From Phormidium tenue FACHB-1052 (GTDB taxonomy: Bacteria > Cyanobacteriota > Cyanobacteriia > Phormidesmidales > Phormidesmidaceae): a stretch of 64,000 bases of DNA. The DNA lies in the NCBI RefSeq assembly GCF_014696675.1, contig NZ_JACJQN010000001.1:248001-312000 (forward strand), written 5' to 3'. Both the position numbers and the translations under genes were made by a program. Each line of letters begins with the position of its first letter. Positions within the stretch are counted from its first letter, which is position 1. The notes under the pieces were generated by a model. It was given only the letters and a program-made list of their open reading frames with translations, did no database searches and was not told the origin of the DNA. Shown one piece after another: positions 60,320 to 64,000 of the stretch.

Positions 60320-61381
60320 CTAAACAGTCGCCAGCAGCTTGTCAATGTTTTTGGCGGTCTCAAAGAAGTAGGCCGCGTTCTCTTCGGGGGTGCCGGGCAA
60401 AATACCGTGACCCAGGTTGAGAATGTGGCCACGATTGCCTGCTTTCTTGATGGTGTCAAGGATGCGATCGCGAATCAGATCCTGGGAACCAAACAGGATT
60501 GCCGGATCGATATTGCCCTGCACCCCAATGTTGGGGCCTAAGCGGCGGCGGGCCTCAGCCATGTCCATCGTCCAGTCCACGCTGACGATGTCAACGCCCG
60601 ACTCACCCATCAGGTCAAACACACCAGCGCTACCGCTGATGTAGAGAATCAGGGGGGTGTCGGGGTGGGTCTGCTTCACCTGCTGTACCACCCGCTGCTG
60701 GTAGGGCAGAGCAAAGGTGCGGTAGTCCATGGGGCTGAGCTGCCCAGCCCAGGAGTCAAACAGCTGCACCACCTGAGCACCGCAGTCGATTTGGTAGCGC
60801 ACGTAGGTGGCAATATTGTCGGCCAGCTTGCCCAGCAGGGTGTGCAGCATGGCGGGCTCGCTAAAGGCCATGCCTTTGATGTTGGTGTAGCTCTTGGAGG
60901 TTTTGCCCTCCACCGCGTAGGCCGCCAGAGTCCAGGGAGAGCCCACAAAGCCCAGCACGGCAGCGTCGTTGCCGACTTCTTGGCGCAGGGTTTGCAGAAT
61001 GGTGCGAATGTAGGGCAGCGCCGTTTCAGGATCCAGCTCATGCACCGCGTCGATCTGAGCCTGGGTACGAATGGGCGGCTCGATGATTGGCCCCTTGCTC
61101 TCGATGATGTCGAAGGGAATGCCCATGCCCGGCAGCGGCGTCAGAATGTCGGAGAACATAATCACCCCGTCAGGGCGAAAGGCGCGCCAGGGCTGGAGCG
61201 AGATCTCAATGGCCAAGTCGGCGTTTTCAGAGCGATCGCGAAAGGACGGATACTTATCGCGCAGATCGCGGTACACCTGCATGTAGCGCCCCGCCTGACG
61301 CATCATCCATACCGGGGGACGCTCTAGCACCTCGTGGCGGGCGGCGCGGAGCAACAAAGGTACCTGGTTCACTGCGGTCAT
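60320..61381 (-). CDS. hemE: Uroporphyrinogen decarboxylase
   Basis: Cytosolic enzyme converting uroporphyrinogen III to coproporphyrinogen III, shared by heme, chlorophyll and bilin synthesis. From ATG 61381 it is 353 aa, full length. The substrate-binding [14 protein letters not shown] signature is intact, followed by [17 protein letters not shown], the catalytic Asp in that segment, [20 protein letters not shown], and the [18 protein letters not shown] motif near the C-terminus. A GTG five codons upstream is also in frame. An 18-bp-spaced direct repeat lies 20-50 bp upstream. It is divergent from the phycobiliprotein lyase gene. Confidence 0.95.
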   Translation of the reverse strand: MTAVNQVPLLLRAARHEVLERPPVWMMRQAGRYMQVYRDLRDKYPSFRDRSENADLAIEISLQPWRAFRPDGVIMFSDILTPLPGMGIPFDIIESKGPIIEPPIRTQAQIDAVHELDPETALPYIRTILQTLRQEVGNDAAVLGFVGSPWTLAAYAVEGKTSKSYTNIKGMAFSEPAMLHTLLGKLADNIATYVRYQIDCGAQVVQLFDSWAGQLSPMDYRTFALPYQQRVVQQVKQTHPDTPLILYISGSAGVFDLMGESGVDIVSVDWTMDMAEARRRLGPNIGVQGNIDPAILFGSQDLIRDRILDTIKKAGNRGHILNLGHGILPGTPEENAAYFFETAKNIDKLLATV

Positions 61382-61400
61382 GGAAGGCGTCACCAATTTA

Positions 61401-61431
61401 CAAGAACAGCGTTTTTATCAAGAACAGCGTT
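61401..61431 (-). repeat. Direct repeats upstream of hemE
   Basis: CAAGAACAGCGTT occurs twice, at 61401-61413 and 61419-61431, with a period of 18 bp. It lies 20-50 bp upstream of the hemE ATG, in the hemE/lyase divergent region. The spacing is compatible with a dimeric regulator binding the two copies, but no regulator is known. Confidence 0.8.
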
Positions 61432-61674
61432 ACAAAAGCGCCCGCCCAAAAGCGAACTAAAGCGTAACCGTTAGCTTATCACTCTGTGATGCTTCTAAAT
61501 TCTTACGGGAAAAGGGGTTCAGCACTTTTTATGTCGCAACATTTGTACACAATTGCTCAGCGCTGGAAGGGCGTTCTTTATGGAGCTAGTGCCTCTCAAT
61601 CCATGGCCCAGAAAAGGAGCGCTTCGCCGTAGAATTAAAGACTGTGACTATTTGTCGAAACGCAGATTATCCCC

Positions 61675-62196
61675 ATGGAAATTGTGAACTTTTTTGAAAC
61701 CCTAGCCGGCAAGTGGTTTTCGCAACGCACCATTCACAACTTGGCGAGTCAGAGTTCCCAAGCGGGGCAGTCTAATCTGCTGATTGAGTTTCTGCCTGCC
61801 ACCGATACCGACCTGGCCCAGGTCTGCACCACCCTCGGCCACGACCCTAGCCAAATCGCCTGTGGCCTGCGGGTTCACCAGGACAGCCAGCTTGAGGGTG
61901 AAAGCCAAAAAATCCAGAGCAGTGCCCTGATGGTGATTATGACTCCCACCGATGGGGGGGATGGGATACTGGTGCAGGCCCCCACGGCGTCACCGGCGCT
62001 CCAGGGCAGCTACCGGGTTGAGGATGACGTGTTAACTATCGTGACCCCCACCGACGCAGGGCAGATAGAAGAACGCCTGTGGTTTGCAAACCCCAACCTG
62101 CGGATGCGTACCAGCGTGCTCAAAACTGGGGATGATGTGCAAATGGCATCGTTCTGCTCAGAAATTCGCATGGGCCTAGCCAAACCTGCCGCCTAA
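61675..62196 (+). CDS. Phycobiliprotein chromophore lyase, CpcS/CpeS family
   Basis: Lipocalin-like lyase of 173 aa that attaches phycocyanobilin or another bilin to Cys-84-type sites of phycobiliproteins. The N-terminus MEIVNFFETLAGKWFSQRTI is diagnostic. It is followed by LIEFLPATDTDLAQVCTTLG, ALMVIMTPTDGGDGILVQAP, and the C-terminal ERLWFANPNLRMRTSVLKTG plus SFCSEIRMG. CpcS, CpcU and CpeS types cannot be told apart by eye; a second paralogue elsewhere would be expected. TAGAAT at 61630-61635 may be its -10. Divergent hemE is functionally related, since bilins derive from the same tetrapyrrole pathway. Confidence 0.9.
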   Translation: MEIVNFFETLAGKWFSQRTIHNLASQSSQAGQSNLLIEFLPATDTDLAQVCTTLGHDPSQIACGLRVHQDSQLEGESQKIQSSALMVIMTPTDGGDGILVQAPTASPALQGSYRVEDDVLTIVTPTDAGQIEERLWFANPNLRMRTSVLKTGDDVQMASFCSEIRMGLAKPAA

Positions 62197-62435
62197 GCAC
62201 GTCGCCCCAAAAATCAGGAATCCCCGACTCCAGCCGAGGGATAAGAGTCACTGATGGTGAACACTGTTGAAGCAATTTAGGCGCGTCTGCTGTAGCTAGC
62301 AGGTGTAGGGTTGGCCTAAAAACCGCTGCTCTTTGAAACCCCTCTTCTCGTTGCCCTCTCTAGACAGGGAGAGTCACACTCAGCCTCAGTGACCTAACTA
62401 GGTTTGGCATCAGGACGAGCGCCATTGGAGATGAT

Positions 62436-62798
62436 TCAAATCAGGGGGTCTGGCAGAGTCACTTGCCCCTCGGAGCCGACTGCAACATTAGGCAGCTGAA
62501 GATTGGGTTGTGCCTCGGGCATCTTTTGCACGATGAGTTCGTTGCCGTCGCGACCCAAAACAGCCACGGTGTCGCCGGGCACCAGCGGTACTGCGGCGGA
62601 GGCGGCGATCGCAGTCCAGTAGACTCCTTCAAACTTGACCTGGTACTTTCGGCCCTCTAGAAGGTCTTGAACTAGAGCTGTTTTATCCGTCCAGGCTCCC
62701 TCTGGGAATGTCGGTTCATCAGCCGAGTCAGAGGCCCACTGAATATCCTGGGGCGAATCAGCTTCGGGAAAGACATCTTCTATCAGGTCGTCTGACAT
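62436..62798 (-). CDS. NfeD-like OB-fold protein without membrane domain
   Basis: A 120-aa protein. The first 45 residues are acidic and probably disordered (DVFPEADSPQDIQWASDSAD). The rest resembles the soluble C-terminal domain of NfeD, an OB-like barrel: YQVKFEGVYWTAIAASAAVP, then LVPGDTVAVLGRDGNELIVQ. Typical NfeD has several membrane helices before this domain and pairs with a stomatin-like protein; here neither helices nor partner are present. It may be a regulatory or scaffold form. There is no adjacent gene on its strand. Confidence 0.75.
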   Translation of the reverse strand: MSDDLIEDVFPEADSPQDIQWASDSADEPTFPEGAWTDKTALVQDLLEGRKYQVKFEGVYWTAIAASAAVPLVPGDTVAVLGRDGNELIVQKMPEAQPNLQLPNVAVGSEGQVTLPDPLI

Positions 62799-63000
62799 GG
62801 CTCAAACCTTTTGTAGGATAAGGACTAGTTTCGACGGGTTCTAGGGTTTAGAACTCATCCTTGAGATAGATAGCAGCTCAAAGGAGATAGCAACGTGTAA
62901 TAGATAGAATGTCACCATTAGAGCATGGGTGGTTGGGGTAGTTGGCAGGAGCATCGTTAAGTCGCTATGCTGCCCTGGAATGTGAGGACAAACAACGGCT

Positions 63001-64000
63001 ATGGCAGGGTCTCAGATCGAACAGTGGCACGAGCCAGAACTAAAAACCGACCCAGCGGTGGAGAGCGCGGCAACAGCGGCGGCTATCACCTTGGCGCCGT
63101 TGCCTACGCTGCCACCGCGCCCCCGGTGGCAGCGTAGGCTGGCGATCGCTGCTGGAGTAGGAGCCCTGGGCGGTCTCGGCGGTCTGCTGTGGTGGGTTTT
63201 GCGCACACCGCCCCATCCCTACGTGATGGATATTTCGCCCTCTCAAAGTGAGTATGCGATCGCCCGCGGAGAAAGCCCGAGCCTGAGCTGGCAGGTGAGC
63301 AACCCGCGCCAGGTGCAGACCATGCTGCTGCGCGGCTATGCCCCAGACGGCACCCTGGTGTTTGGCCCAGAAACCTACGACCTATCGGAAGGGCTGCCGG
63401 TTGGCCTGCTGCCCTACTGCGATCTGACCAGACGGCTGCTCACCTGTCGCGATGTGCCTCTCGAACTGCGGGAGCCGGGCCAGTACCGCTTTGAGCTGAC
63501 TTTGCTGCCCGATATGGATCTGAACTTGGCCCCCATCCAGGCCGAGAGCAGTCTAGTCACCGTGGCCGACCTACCCCAGCCCACCGTGGTCGAACTTGTC
63601 CCCGACCAGGTGATTTACTCCGAAGCTGGTACCCAAGTTTCGGCCAACACGCCAACCTTAGCCCCGCCGGTCACCGATGCTGGCATTCGCGTCAGCTGGA
63701 TTGTGACCAACCCTGCCAGCCTGCAAGACCTGCTGCTGGTGGTCAAGCGACCCGATGGTACAACCCTAGGGGGGCGGCGATTTGCCTTGCGCAAACCCGA
63801 TGGCCCAGCCCAGGTGTCTCTGCCCGAAGAGCTTCAGCCCTTTTGCAAACTTGAAGACCGGCTGATTTGCCAAGGAGTACCCAGCGGCATGCTGGAGGTG
63901 GGGCAGTACCAGTTTGAACTCACCCCGGTACCGGCTAACCTGGGCGATCGCGAGCTGCCGGCGGCTAAACAGAGCGAAGTGGTGAATATTCAGCCCCGCC
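63001..64000 (+). CDS. Membrane-anchored protein with tandem extracellular beta domains (3' partial)
   Basis: The frame opens at ATG 63001 and stays open to the window end (333 codons seen). A Pro/Ala-rich cytoplasmic N-terminus is followed by a basic stretch (RPRWQRRLAIAAG) and one membrane helix (GVGALGGLGGLLWWVL). Then a large extracytoplasmic part begins (VMDISPSQSEYAIARGESPS). Two tandem domains of about 130 residues share the pattern W-x-V-x-N-P, then PYCDLTRRLLTCRDVP or PFCKLEDRLICQGVPS, then EPGQYRFELTLLP or EVGQYQFELTPVP. These suggest Ig-like beta sandwiches with a paired Cys each. More repeats may follow. I do not know its function. Confidence 0.8.
   Translation, partial: MAGSQIEQWHEPELKTDPAVESAATAAAITLAPLPTLPPRPRWQRRLAIAAGVGALGGLGGLLWWVLRTPPHPYVMDISPSQSEYAIARGESPSLSWQVSNPRQVQTMLLRGYAPDGTLVFGPETYDLSEGLPVGLLPYCDLTRRLLTCRDVPLELREPGQYRFELTLLPDMDLNLAPIQAESSLVTVADLPQPTVVELVPDQVIYSEAGTQVSANTPTLAPPVTDAGIRVSWIVTNPASLQDLLLVVKRPDGTTLGGRRFALRKPDGPAQVSLPEELQPFCKLEDRLICQGVPSGMLEVGQYQFELTPVPANLGDRELPAAKQSEVVNIQPR

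Noticed and set aside
60665-61327. 220-aa plus-strand open frame opposite hemE
   Set aside because: It is fully antisense to a confident hemE gene, has no recognisable motif, and such frames are common opposite G+C-rich genes.

Overview
The window comes from a cyanobacterium. The HIP1 octamer GCGATCGC recurs through coding and intergenic DNA, for example at 3142-3149 and 31424-31431. It also carries a CpcS/CpeS-type phycobiliprotein lyase, a GUN4-domain protein, a probable EbsA pilus protein and several families found mainly in cyanobacteria (DUF4346, paired ctaA/ctaB). Most genes are G+C-rich. A filamentous Leptolyngbya/Nodosilinea-like lineage is my guess; the sequence does not settle it. 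I saw no rRNA, tRNA or CRISPR array.

Layout. 1-2.1 kb: two permeases of a nucleoside-type ABC importer, separated by an 8-bp minisatellite. 2.2-7.3 kb: housekeeping and hypothetical genes (SDR, peroxiredoxin Q, Nudix, two convergent alpha/beta hydrolases). 7.8-12.6 kb: heme A synthesis (ctaA, ctaB) followed by an ABC-2 exporter pair and a small secreted protein. 12.8-18.9 kb: a GUN4-domain protein and a tetR-adaptor-RND efflux unit. 19.3-27.1 kb: a more A+T-rich accessory block between a decayed IS5-type transposase and a well-preserved IS630-type element. It holds rfbA, rfbB, a GT4 glycosyltransferase and wecE, which together would make and probably use an amino-deoxy-hexose nucleotide sugar. 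27.3-45.2 kb: a dense stretch of core genes (gyrA, HDAC-like deacetylase, histidine kinase, HerA-like ATPase, smpB, GT2, a DRTGG protein, YajQ, YraN, a RibD-type reductase and others). 45.3-51.5 kb: three DUF202 membrane genes side by side, an LCP-family protein divergent from mannose-1-phosphate guanylyltransferase, and two small ORFs. 51.7-59.3 kb: a divergent EF-G paralogue and a three-gene kinase/receiver/hybrid-kinase operon joined by ATGA overlaps. 59.4-64 kb: an Fe-S-type PD-(D/E)XK nuclease, hemE, a phycobilin lyase, an NfeD-like protein and a membrane-anchored repeat protein cut by the window end.

Tetrapyrrole metabolism recurs: hemE (shared precursor), ctaB/ctaA (heme O/A), a GUN4 relative (chlorophyll branch regulation) and CpcS (bilin attachment), though they are not one operon. 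Envelope and polysaccharide functions form a second theme: rfb/wec genes, the GT2, LCP, manC and EbsA.

I found no clear new multi-gene defence or biosynthetic system. The points most worth a second look are the EF-G paralogue whose catalytic His is Ser, the three clustered DUF202 genes, leader hairpins before gyrA and before the gene at 42087, 18-bp-spaced direct repeats upstream of hemE, the seven-A frameshift in the IS630 transposase, and several long perfect hairpins in intergenic DNA.
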